This document shows positions 41,864-49,535 of a DNA stretch of 51,608 bases, piece by piece. The notes below the pieces were generated by a model, which was given only the letters and a program-made list of their open reading frames with translations, did not search any database and was not told the origin of the DNA. Position 1 is the stretch's first letter; each line of letters opens with the position of its first letter. Source of the DNA: Microcaldota archaeon (GTDB taxonomy: Archaea; Micrarchaeota; Micrarchaeia; Anstonellales; Bilamarchaeaceae). A program made the position numbers and the translations under genes. The DNA is taken from assembly GCA_018813505.1 (NCBI GenBank), contig JAHJBM010000015.1:1-51608 (forward strand), in the 5' to 3' direction.

Positions 41864-42484
41864 CTAGATAAATATTGTTAACTTGAGTATTCCTATATTG
41901 GCTCTTGGAACGAGCTCACCGCCATCGCTTGGATTGTTTCGGTTGCTTAAACCACAGGTTATTAATGGTGCTTCCGCACCACCACAAGTATTGTATTTGA
42001 ATTCAGACGCACTTGGCAGCGTTATCGCACCATCAAAACCAAATGTAATGACTTGGGATGAAACGCTCAATTTCCTAGTTCTATATTCATGATATTCATC
42101 TACAACCCGCAGGGCAGGATTTGCGGTATCATAAAGCGTATTCCAACTGCCGCCTGCACTATCGCTCATCTCCAGAATATAGCCGAACTGGTTTGGCACC
42201 ATATCGCCGACAGTGTCTGCAATTAAACGTCTTCTAAGATCTGCATTGCTTTGAGACACTACATTGTCAGTAAGTGAGGCAGCCAGATCAGGACAGCCAA
42301 CATAAGCATCAGAACAGGTCGTAGTTGAAAGCGCCATCAAACTGTCCCGTGCAAGGAAATGCGCCTGAGTCATCAGATAATAATAAGACGAAGGTATGCT
42401 TGAAAAGAATATAAGTGAATATATTGCAATAAGAGCAAGGCTAAAAGCCACAAATGCGTCTAAAGAGAAAATAAATGCCCTCAT
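41864..42484 (-). CDS. Pilin-like protein, first gene of the cluster
   Basis: 206 aa. MRAFIFSLDAFVAFSLALIAIYSLIFF is a short leader plus hydrophobic helix of pseudopilin type, without the usual KKGQ. The remainder is exterior, with four Cys (CSDAYVGC and, later, CGGAEAPLITC). A TATA box at 42506-42516 lies 27 nt before the ATG, so the operon mRNA is probably leaderless. The stop is 5 nt from the next start. Family assignment rests on N-terminal form and context. Confidence 0.75.
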   Translation of the reverse strand: MRAFIFSLDAFVAFSLALIAIYSLIFFSSIPSSYYYLMTQAHFLARDSLMALSTTTCSDAYVGCPDLAASLTDNVVSQSNADLRRRLIADTVGDMVPNQFGYILEMSDSAGGSWNTLYDTANPALRVVDEYHEYRTRKLSVSSQVITFGFDGAITLPSASEFKYNTCGGAEAPLITCGLSNRNNPSDGGELVPRANIGILKLTIFI

Positions 42485-42505
42485 GATAAACCATTACTAG
42501 GTTAT

Positions 42506-42516
42506 TATTTAAAAAC
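42506..42516 (-). promoter_or_regulatory. TATA box of the pilin-like operon
   Basis: GTTTTTAAATA on the minus strand, centred 27 nt from the ATG at 42484. Confidence 0.5.
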
Positions 42517-42535
42517 CATCCGAGGCACGTTTAAA

Positions 42536-43027
42536 TTACAAATTGAACTTTTTGATGACTCCAATATCCTCTTTTTGATGGGGCTGACCGTCAACAGCAA
42601 GAATATTCTTATACCAAATAAGTGCTTTTCTTGAGATAACTGGCACAGAAATATCAAAAACCACTCGCATCTCAACAGTAGAAAAATCAGTAGGGAAATC
42701 ATGCCATTTTCCAGTGCGCTCGTCACATATTTTTATTTTGTATGCCCCGCCAATATCTATTTCCTGTCCATGATAATTCAAAGTCATTAGATACAAATCC
42801 CAAACTTTATCTTTGTACCAGGACGGCTCGTATATTATGTAATCTTTCACATCATTTAGAATAGCTTCAAATTTTTCCTCAGGAATATCAATGTCAATAT
42901 CGTTCAATGGACGCTGTGATCCATAGACACGAGCTGCCAAACCACCAGAGATCTGGAACTGAACAGAATGTTTTTTCAAAATTCCAACAATCCATAGCAA
43001 CGCTTTTTTTGGATTTTTTGCAGACAT
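42536..43027 (-). CDS. Nucleotidyltransferase-fold protein
   Basis: 163 aa. The start of a polymerase-beta-type nucleotidyltransferase fold is clear: a GG pair (28-29) and, 13 residues later, DIDIDI (Asp43, 45, 47) as the metal site. Similar small proteins include aminoglycoside-adenylyltransferase-like and AbiEii-like enzymes. The middle (WDLYLMTLNYHGQEIDIGG) carries the third acidic strand. GGTGGTGA lies before the ATG. The target is unknown, and no toxin-antitoxin partner is recognised in the adjacent gene. Confidence 0.8.
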   Translation of the reverse strand: MSAKNPKKALLWIVGILKKHSVQFQISGGLAARVYGSQRPLNDIDIDIPEEKFEAILNDVKDYIIYEPSWYKDKVWDLYLMTLNYHGQEIDIGGAYKIKICDERTGKWHDFPTDFSTVEMRVVFDISVPVISRKALIWYKNILAVDGQPHQKEDIGVIKKFNL

Positions 43028-43039
43028 AGTTTCACCACC

Positions 43040-43140
43040 AAAAGATCATCAAGACTCGAAACTCAAAACCAAACGCAAAATCGGAAACAGATTACACAAA
43101 ACCGAAACCCAGAACCGGAAACTCGGAACTGGAAACTGAT
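43040..43140 (-). repeat. Gene-end GTTTCCAG/GGGTTT element, copy 2
   Basis: On the minus strand, right after the TGA of the Cys-rich gene, the sequence runs CAGTTTCCAGTTCC, AGTTTCCGGTT, TGGGTTTCGG, and continues T/G-rich for about 90 nt. It aligns by eye with copy 1 after the rhomboid gene. It fills the gap to the nucleotidyltransferase gene. Confidence 0.55.
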
Positions 43141-43457
43141 CACTCGCACTCATCATAACCAGTACCGCATTCGTTACATTTGCTATATGCATATGCACAA
43201 CTATTTCGATTACATGTCTTTGTTGACCCAGGAGTACAGACGATATCCCAACTGCACCCATGCCACGCACCATTCTTACATGTTGATGTGCCATTGCAAT
43301 CACCGACAGTGCAATTCTTTGTTTCTTCATCAATGCAATCAGCTTCATTCTGATTGGGATTCTGTTCCGGTGCAGTATGATTATCGAATAAAAGAAATAT
43401 TGCAATTATTAACAGAAATAAGGCAAATAAAAAAAGAAGTGGAAACGGAGATTTCAC
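43140..43457 (-). CDS. Membrane-anchored Cys-rich small protein
   Basis: 105 aa from a GTG start. A single N-terminal membrane span (FPLLFLFALFLLIIAIFLLF) is followed by an exterior domain of about 75 residues with 11 Cys, including CTVGDCNGTSTC and CNECG. The pattern suggests a disulfide-rich knot similar in feel to repeats found in surface proteins; the family is not identified. It starts 4 nt after the sppA stop, so it is in the same operon. GTGAT within the sppA end may serve as ribosome site. Confidence 0.7.
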   Translation of the reverse strand: MKSPFPLLFLFALFLLIIAIFLLFDNHTAPEQNPNQNEADCIDEETKNCTVGDCNGTSTCKNGAWHGCSWDIVCTPGSTKTCNRNSCAYAYSKCNECGTGYDECE

Positions 43458-43461
43458 AGCA

Positions 43462-44403
43462 TCACTTGTAATTTAACGAGGGTTTGTTTGAGGCCATCTT
43501 GAACAGATTAATAAACGCTTCTGCACTGAAAAGACCGCCTTCTTCACCGTTTGTTGATATTGGACAGATACTTACGTCATCTATGGAATCTTCAGGCATG
43601 CCTGCAAGTTCTGCTGCTTTAAGTATTGCATCACGTTTTGTACCTAGTTCATCCACAAGACCAACCGCAACAGCCTGTCTTCCTGTAAGGATTCTGCCAT
43701 CAGTAACCTCATCAAACTTGGCCATGTCCAGCTTGCCGCGGCGATTCTCAAGTACGACACCACGAAACTCTGCATAAACTTCATCCACCAAATTTTGGAA
43801 AATCTGCCTTTCTTCCTGAGTCATATTTCGGTAAGATGATCCCATGTCTTTGTGGTTTCCGGACGTTACAGATGTAACATTAACTCCAAGTTTCTCAAAA
43901 AGATCACCCATCTGCGTAAATGTTGCTATAACCCCTATACTTCCAGTAAGTGCATCTGGATCTGAGATGATATAATCCGTACCTGTGGCAACATAATATG
44001 CGCCAGATGCAGCTACTTCCCTGAAATAGGAAACTTTTGGCTTGTCAAGCTCTTGAACAGCATCATATACCTCTCTAGTAGCAACAACTGATCCACCAGG
44101 AGAATTGATGACAAATACAATAGCACCAACGTCATCCCGTTCATTGAGATTGCGGATAACAGATGCCATTTCCTCTGAACCAAGAACACCATAACTGAAT
44201 AGACTGGGTTCCGCACCTTCAGTTGTAAGTTCCATATCAATATCTACAACTGCAACGCATTTGCCCATAACAGATGAGGAAAATAACGAGAAAACAAAAA
44301 ACAATGCAATAATGGCAAAGAACGCAAAGATTAATACACCAGCAGTGCCGATCAAAACTTTAAACCTTGAATTATCTGAACTTTTTTTATTAGCAGGATA
44401 CAT
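43462..44403 (-). CDS. sppA: Signal peptide peptidase SppA (family S49)
   Basis: 313 aa from ATG 44403. One N-terminal membrane span (about 16-42) precedes a ClpP-like S49 domain: VINSPGGSV, the nucleophile Ser133 in VAASGAYYVA, and the general-base Lys185 in SGNHKDMGS. It degrades leftover signal peptides and membrane fragments on the outer face of the membrane. The frame is open to 44418, but the TATA position favours a leaderless ATG at 44403. It shares a bidirectional promoter with carS. Confidence 0.95.
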   Translation of the reverse strand: MYPANKKSSDNSRFKVLIGTAGVLIFAFFAIIALFFVFSLFSSSVMGKCVAVVDIDMELTTEGAEPSLFSYGVLGSEEMASVIRNLNERDDVGAIVFVINSPGGSVVATREVYDAVQELDKPKVSYFREVAASGAYYVATGTDYIISDPDALTGSIGVIATFTQMGDLFEKLGVNVTSVTSGNHKDMGSSYRNMTQEERQIFQNLVDEVYAEFRGVVLENRRGKLDMAKFDEVTDGRILTGRQAVAVGLVDELGTKRDAILKAAELAGMPEDSIDDVSICPISTNGEEGGLFSAEAFINLFKMASNKPSLNYK

Positions 44404-44419
44404 AATTGCATTAACCATG

Positions 44420-44434
44420 ATATAAATATAAATG
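44420..44434. promoter_or_regulatory. Bidirectional TATA region between sppA and carS
   Basis: ATATAAATATAAATG reads as a TATA box on both strands. It is centred about 25 nt from the sppA ATG (44403, minus) and about 26-30 nt from the carS ATG (44457, plus). Both genes would be leaderless, with core promoters that overlap. Confidence 0.5.
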
Positions 44435-44456
44435 TTTTCGGAAAAAGAGATATGTT

Positions 44457-44984
44457 ATGGATAGAATAGCAAACATTGCTCTAGATCTGATTATTTTCCT
44501 TATTCCGATATATGTTGCAAACTCCACCCCAGTAATCTTGGGTGGAGGTACTCCTTTAGATCTTGGAACAAAGTTATGGGATGGCAAACCGCTTTTTGGC
44601 GAGAGTAAAACCATACGAGGATTTATTTCCGGAGTACTTGGTGGTACTGTGATGGGTGGAATAATTGCAAGTTTCTATCTGCTCCCTTTCTTTTCAACTG
44701 CACAAGACCAATTCATAGCTGCCATAATGATGTCTTTTGGAACAATGAGCGGAGATGCAATAGGTAGTTTCATAAAAAGAAGATTTAGCATGGAACCAGG
44801 AAAACCATTCATACTTGATACAATTTTGTTTGTCATTGTCGCACTTGTGCTTGTTTATCCTTTTGCAAAACCAGAATTGTACGGGATTTACAATATCGCA
44901 TTCTTTCTCGGCCTCAGTCTTATTCTACATCCACTGACCAATTTTATTGCAAATAGATTGGGATTGAAGAAAGTGCCGTGGTAA
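44457..44984 (+). CDS. carS: CDP-archaeol synthase
   Basis: 175 aa, about five transmembrane helices. CarS signatures are present: VANSTPVILGGGTPLDLG, FGESKTIRGFISG, FGTMSGDAIGSFIKRR and an ending GLKKVPW. It transfers CTP onto digeranylgeranylglyceryl phosphate to make CDP-archaeol, the branch point to polar membrane lipids. This marks the organism as an archaeon making its own ether lipids. Confidence 0.96.
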   Translation: MDRIANIALDLIIFLIPIYVANSTPVILGGGTPLDLGTKLWDGKPLFGESKTIRGFISGVLGGTVMGGIIASFYLLPFFSTAQDQFIAAIMMSFGTMSGDAIGSFIKRRFSMEPGKPFILDTILFVIVALVLVYPFAKPELYGIYNIAFFLGLSLILHPLTNFIANRLGLKKVPW

Positions 44985-44991
44985 ACCGAGT

Positions 44992-45022
44992 CCCATGTTT
45001 CCAGTTTTGGGTTTTGATGTAG
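44992..45022 (+). repeat. Gene-end GTTTCCAG/GGGTTTTGATG element, copy 3
   Basis: Eight bases past the carS stop, on the sense strand: ATGTTTCCAGTTTTGGG followed by TTTTGATGTAG. The GGGTTTTGATGT string is shared with copy 1 after the rhomboid gene. Confidence 0.5.
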
Positions 45023-45052
45023 AATAAACTTGCAAAGAGACAGGCCGTGAGA

Positions 45053-45062
45053 TTTTTAAATT
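45053..45062 (+). promoter_or_regulatory. TATA box of the PIN-domain gene
   Basis: TTTTTAAATT is centred about 24 nt before the ATG at 45082, which fits a leaderless mRNA. Confidence 0.45.
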
Positions 45063-45081
45063 CTGACTATGCAACCTATCC

Positions 45082-45657
45082 ATGCTCAACAAATATGTTA
45101 TCGATACCTCGCTTTTTGTAAACCCTCACGCAAGAGAGAAATTCGGCAAAACTCCAAGCGCGGCTGTCCGTAGTTTTATCAAAAAACTTGCAAAACAGGA
45201 TATGGAAGTATACATGCCCCCATCCATCTTCAATGAACTGAGAAACTTTGTTGATCAAAAGACAATGGATGAACTTGAACTCGAGATAAAGAAAAGATCG
45301 CCAAATACTTATAGCATATACCTGCCTGCAGCAGTTCTATATGATTTTATAGAAGATATAAGAAAAAGAATGAATAAGGGAATGAAACTTGCAGAAGACT
45401 TTGCACAAGACAATAGACCTGACAATGATACAAAATTACGAAAATTACGAGATAAGTATCGCGATGCCATGCGTGCTGGTATAGTCGATAGTAAAGAGGA
45501 TTTTGAATTGGTATTACTTTGTAAAGAACTTGAAGCAACATTGATATCTTCTGACGAGGGTGTGATTAAGTTTGCAGATCAGATCGGATGCGAATGGCTT
45601 CCTGGAAGTAGATTCTACGCACTTATGAGTAAGAAATCCGCCGGAAGAAAAAAATAG
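45082..45657 (+). CDS. RNA ligase partner protein, PIN-domain family
   Basis: 191 aa. PIN-like acidic residues are seen in YVIDTSLF near the start, in DSKEDFELVLLCKEL, and in ISSDEGVIKFADQIG. The Lys-rich centre and overall length match the archaeal 'RNA ligase partner' family (MJ_0950 type). Such genes usually neighbour an ATP-dependent RNA ligase, which is not seen here. The C-terminal tail KKSAGRKK overlaps the 3' end of the convergent secreted-protein gene by 35 nt. Confidence 0.88.
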   Translation: MLNKYVIDTSLFVNPHAREKFGKTPSAAVRSFIKKLAKQDMEVYMPPSIFNELRNFVDQKTMDELELEIKKRSPNTYSIYLPAAVLYDFIEDIRKRMNKGMKLAEDFAQDNRPDNDTKLRKLRDKYRDAMRAGIVDSKEDFELVLLCKELEATLISSDEGVIKFADQIGCEWLPGSRFYALMSKKSAGRKK

Positions 45658-46345
45658 AAAAAACGAACAATGCCGACAATATAAATGCAGAAGCGCATGG
45701 CAAACGAAGTGGATCGTTTGCAGGATCCTGGAGAGGATTAAATCCCTGCGTTCCAGACTGTTGTGCCTGGGTTTGTGTTTGCTGAGGCGGTTGGTAATTA
45801 CTGAGATCAACATTCACTGATTTTACATAAAGATAGATTTCCTGATTTGGGTATTTTTCCGCATATGCGATTATAAGGCCGGTTCTTGAATCCGCAGTAA
45901 TGTGATATTCTGCTTTTGTCTGCTGGTTTTGATATAACAGCATCGTTGCGCTGTTTGTCTGGTATGATCCATAGGAATACGGGCCAGTACCGACGATAGA
46001 CAATGTCTCGCCATTAGGGCCTTTTATAGATCCCACAGGATCTGTCGGATCGACCCAGAATCGCCAATCGCAGATAGTACCATCTGTGCACGTCCATGGA
46101 TAGTTCTTTACAAAGCTTGGGACTGATGGAATAGAGATACGTGTATTGCCAGAAACAGTATTGCCTGAGACAGACTGGACAGTCATGACAACCACAGTCT
46201 GGACTGCATTCTCATAATCGCCGTTGGCATTCACTTCGGCAGCATAACCATCATATGTGACAGTGACACCAGGCTGGATCCATGATGGAACAGTGGCAAA
46301 AAACAATCCGCAAAACAGGATTCCAAACAATAGGGATTTGAACAT
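45623..46345 (-). CDS. Secreted protein with C-terminal membrane anchor
   Basis: 240 aa, unknown family. Signal peptide MFKSLLFGILFCGLFFATVPS, then a beta-rich exterior domain of about 160 residues with two Cys, a Gln/Thr linker (QQTQTQAQQSGTQ), and a C-terminal hydrophobic span (ASAFILSALFVFSIFFF) followed by RR. It is therefore anchored at the cell surface by its C-terminus. A TATA-like CTTTTATTTC about 26 nt upstream suggests a leaderless start. Its 3' end overlaps that of the convergent PIN gene. Confidence 0.75.
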   Translation of the reverse strand: MFKSLLFGILFCGLFFATVPSWIQPGVTVTYDGYAAEVNANGDYENAVQTVVVMTVQSVSGNTVSGNTRISIPSVPSFVKNYPWTCTDGTICDWRFWVDPTDPVGSIKGPNGETLSIVGTGPYSYGSYQTNSATMLLYQNQQTKAEYHITADSRTGLIIAYAEKYPNQEIYLYVKSVNVDLSNYQPPQQTQTQAQQSGTQGFNPLQDPANDPLRLPCASAFILSALFVFSIFFFRRISYS

Positions 46346-46561
46346 GGAAATGATACAATAACAAGAAATAAAAGTCCATTAGTAGAGCGGTATATGTGAT
46401 ATAGACTTGAAGCAAAGCTGGCTGGTTAAGAAAAGAAAAAATTAATTCTGGGAATGTAAAACCAACTGCGGTCTAACTTTACTACACTTTTCCTAAATGA
46501 AAACGCTTCGACTGTTCCGTTTCTTATTTTTTCGTCGTTCATTTCAATCAACTCCATCTTC

Positions 46562-46870
46562 CCGGACTTCTTAGTCCGTGATTTTTTTCGCGAGCTTCAA
46601 AACGAAACCCGTGACTTTGGACTAAAGGACTGAGGATTTGAAGCGAGAAAAGGATAGTTTTCTTTGAGAAACAATAGACGCAAAGTCCGGTGCGATTTTT
46701 ATTGCCTTTAGGCGAGAGCCGACCCACCAGAAGGGCGAAAAGAGCATTATTGCCTTCGCCTGTAAGGCGAACTGCCACCAGGCAGCTTTGGCATTAAGCA
46801 ATTTTCAGACCGAAGGTTGGGAAAAGGAATAAGATGAGCACGAACGAAGCGAGAGGACGAAGCGACAACC
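46562..46870 (+). ncRNA. Structured non-coding element A
   Basis: The gap 46346-46967 has no credible gene and this GC-richer core. Pairings: CCGGACTT 46562-46569 with AAGTCCGG 46683-46690; TTAGTCC 46571-46577 with GGACTAA 46619-46625; GCTTCAAA 46594-46601 with TTTGAAGC 46637-46644; then perfect hairpins TTCGCCT-GTA-AGGCGAA (46755-46771) and CTGCC-ACCA-GGCAG (46772-46785). The last 105 nt (46763-46866) are clearly related to element B, sharing CATTAAG and ATGAGCACGAACGA. No known RNA family was recognised. Strand is a guess; 46346-46560 shows nothing I can interpret. Confidence 0.45.
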
Positions 46871-46967
46871 ATTGACGATCAAATATTCGATTTATGAAGA
46901 AAGGAAATTGACAATAAATTAACCACTTATAAAAAAGGAAAATAAGTTATCCAAGTTATATACAAAT

Positions 46968-48857
46968 TCATTCTGTTTCACAGTTTCCAGAATCATGTGT
47001 GAGAAATGGAATGCTAAAAGTATTATCTGGTCTAATAAGCCTCTCATCTCCAGTTATTCCTAGTTCTTCTAATATTCTGATTCTCATTTCTGGCTGGATA
47101 TTTGTATGTCTAGTCATAAAATAAAGTCCGTATCTGGCATTGCGACGTATCCATTCATCTCTGTCCCCTGCGGCAGTCACAAGTAAACTTTCAGCTCTTC
47201 TCAAAAGCAGGAAATATCTTTCATTTGCCACAGAACCATTGTCATTCATTGCATTTCTCATTAAAATTGATCCAATCATTCCGAGCCCTCTTACCGCTCC
47301 TTCGCGTTTCTCAGTAGATATATCATGAATATACAACTCAAAAAGATTCATGGCACGTTGTTGAATATCAAAATCTGGTACTTCTCTGCATATCCGGGCA
47401 GCATGGTATAATGCCATGTAGGCAATAGCATCTTGCTGCGTTGCTGCTCTCTCAAAAATATCAAATATTCTTTCAGTATGTGAAGGATCAATCGGTGGAT
47501 GATCAGGTAACGCATACATCCAACCCAACCGATCGACAATATCCTCACGGGCCCGTGCATCCCCAGTATTAAATGAATTTTCTAGATTATCTAAGACAGA
47601 TGTTCTTAATTCAGGACTGGTTCGTTCATGAGAATAAATACTGATTAACGAAACTGGAACACCTTGATAATTACATCCGCAAGGAGGGATTTCCCCTAAT
47701 CTAAGAACTGCGTATCTTCTTAATCTATCATCAGTTCTTGGACTATCCAGGATGCTTACAATTCCAACGCCTCCATGTACAAATGCATCTATGATTGATT
47801 CTCTTTGTGTTGGCGTAGTTGTTTCGTCATCATATACTGTTAATAATCGTGGAATAAAATTCTCCATTCTAGATGGATGAACATAATTATAATGATGAAT
47901 AGGATCAGCAATATTACAATCTGTGACATGACCAGCTACGTAATTATCATAATTTTCGCCTCTACTTAAAACTCTAGTTCCAATTCTAATCAAAAAATCA
48001 GTATCAAACAGTTCTGGATATTCTTCGCTAAGCACATATAAATAAAATGGAATAATGGGAGTATCGTCATCATCCAACTGTCTTTCAAATGCCCTTACAA
48101 TCCTTTCTCTTAAATCTGGATCAATATTTTCATCTTCGGCAGCATCAAAGAGCATTCTTGCAGCATCATGACGATCTCCAGTATCAGAACGATCCCAAGA
48201 CAATCGTCCAGCTACAACACCAATTACTGTTTGACAATATTGTTCATTTTCTAATGCTCTCATTGCCACTTCACAATATGATTCATATGCTCTTTCCCCA
48301 ACTTCTCCTGTTCTATTTGAACCTCTCAAAACCCTAACAGCAGCCGATCGAACTTCTGAAGAATCATCATGCAAAGCAATATCTTTAATTTCTTCTACTA
48401 AATCAAGTCCAATCTGCGTATCACATCTCCAAGGTCTTCCAAGAACATAGCGCAGACCATCTAAAGCAGCAACTCTAGTGTCTTCACTATCTGAACCCTG
48501 TATTCGAGCATGCGTCTGTAATATACTTACTGATGTTAATATTGTATCTAAAGTAACATCTTCCCTACCAAAATGAGGATTATCCTCTGCATAATAAATC
48601 ATCTCGCCCAATCTGCGTAAACGACAAGAAAGTTGATCATGATCACTACAATGTGTTTCTCTTAATTCTCTTCTAACATCACGAGGGAGTTCACCCATCG
48701 GACTACATGAACTAAAGATACTGACAGTTGCAATAGAGCACAACCATGAGACTACAGTTCTTTTCCAAGATGCCCGAGGACCAGGCCCAGTTCTTTTAGG
48801 CATATCTTTCTTAACTGGCTCCATTGTATCTGACAATATTGTTTTTTGAAGTGTCAT
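46968..48857 (-). CDS. Large HEAT-like repeat lipoprotein candidate
   Basis: 629 aa. About 30 charged residues precede a hydrophobic stretch (VVSWLCSIATVSIFSSC) that ends in Cys, resembling a lipobox with a long n-region. The rest is helical repeats of HEAT/armadillo flavour: SEVRSAAVRVLRG, PDLRERIVRAFERQL, PELRTSVLDNLENSF and DEWIRRNARYGLYF. Many Asp/Arg residues and scattered Cys fit an exterior protein. AGGTAACT precedes the ATG. The function is not known; a protein-binding scaffold is inferred. Its N-terminal form echoes the 166-aa protein at 3443-3943. Confidence 0.75.
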   Translation of the reverse strand: MTLQKTILSDTMEPVKKDMPKRTGPGPRASWKRTVVSWLCSIATVSIFSSCSPMGELPRDVRRELRETHCSDHDQLSCRLRRLGEMIYYAEDNPHFGREDVTLDTILTSVSILQTHARIQGSDSEDTRVAALDGLRYVLGRPWRCDTQIGLDLVEEIKDIALHDDSSEVRSAAVRVLRGSNRTGEVGERAYESYCEVAMRALENEQYCQTVIGVVAGRLSWDRSDTGDRHDAARMLFDAAEDENIDPDLRERIVRAFERQLDDDDTPIIPFYLYVLSEEYPELFDTDFLIRIGTRVLSRGENYDNYVAGHVTDCNIADPIHHYNYVHPSRMENFIPRLLTVYDDETTTPTQRESIIDAFVHGGVGIVSILDSPRTDDRLRRYAVLRLGEIPPCGCNYQGVPVSLISIYSHERTSPELRTSVLDNLENSFNTGDARAREDIVDRLGWMYALPDHPPIDPSHTERIFDIFERAATQQDAIAYMALYHAARICREVPDFDIQQRAMNLFELYIHDISTEKREGAVRGLGMIGSILMRNAMNDNGSVANERYFLLLRRAESLLVTAAGDRDEWIRRNARYGLYFMTRHTNIQPEMRIRILEELGITGDERLIRPDNTFSIPFLTHDSGNCETE

Positions 48858-48942
48858 AGTTACCTACCCGAGAATACATTAATCACAACTATTTTTTATA
48901 CTATGTTCCAATCTAAAGAAGAGGCTACGCTATGGATATTGA

Positions 48943-49530
48943 CTATTTTACTGGTCTCCTTACAATAGTCTTCAGTTTATCCTCAGCAGTCTTTCTTGGG
49001 TCTGAAAGATAGATTTCATGCCAACTCCCGTTTTCTTCAAGACCATTATCCTTAATGTATTGCTCAAGTTTCTTGCAGGTATCCCCAACTTTATCATATG
49101 CTCCAATGTGCAATGTCTGAATTGCTTTTCCTTCATTAAATGTTTCCAACTTGACTTTTGATGTATCTAGACTCTTTTTGGTTTTGACCAGTTCTTTTGC
49201 TTTTTCAAGTGTTTCTTCAGTAACAAATTCTGGTTGTAATAACATAAGTCTCCATCCAAAATTCTTGGAATTGTTCAAAAACCAATAAAGACATTCAAGC
49301 GGTGGAACAACATATTCAAAATAACCTTCTTTTGTAAGGTCTTTTTTCATCTTTATCGTATAAGCAACATTGTACAATATTTCAATCGCTTTCTGGTATT
49401 CTGGTTCTTTGGGATGGCCCGAACCTTCTATTGTTATGAACTTATTTTCAGGAACTTCAACAACGGAAAATTCATCTTCTTTAGCAGAATAGCATTCTTT
49501 CAACTCTTTTTTGAAATCAAGTTTTTTCAT
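48943..49530 (-). CDS. GyrI-like small-molecule-binding protein
   Basis: 195 aa. Matches the GyrI-like/SOUL-type ligand-binding fold: VVEVPENKFITIEGSGHPKE at about 22-41, the middle YFEYVVPPLECLYWF, and the C-terminal QTLHIGAYDKVGDTCKKLEQ with GSWHEIYLSDPRKT. Such proteins bind hydrophobic ligands and are often linked to transcription factors. The ATG at 49530 is chosen because a GGGTTGAT site precedes it; TTG 49539 is in frame. It begins 5 nt past the TrmB-like stop, so ligand binding and regulation may be linked. Confidence 0.88.
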   Translation of the reverse strand: MKKLDFKKELKECYSAKEDEFSVVEVPENKFITIEGSGHPKEPEYQKAIEILYNVAYTIKMKKDLTKEGYFEYVVPPLECLYWFLNNSKNFGWRLMLLQPEFVTEETLEKAKELVKTKKSLDTSKVKLETFNEGKAIQTLHIGAYDKVGDTCKKLEQYIKDNGLEENGSWHEIYLSDPRKTAEDKLKTIVRRPVK

Positions 49531-49535
49531 AAATA

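Noticed and set aside
46548-46778. 76-codon minus-strand frame across element A
   Set aside because: Coincides with strong inverted repeats and lacks start signals; better explained as non-coding structure.
46562-46870. RNase P or SRP RNA
   Set aside because: AAAGTCCGG resembles part of an RNase P core motif, but the other universally conserved strings are missing and the pairing partner is in the wrong order.
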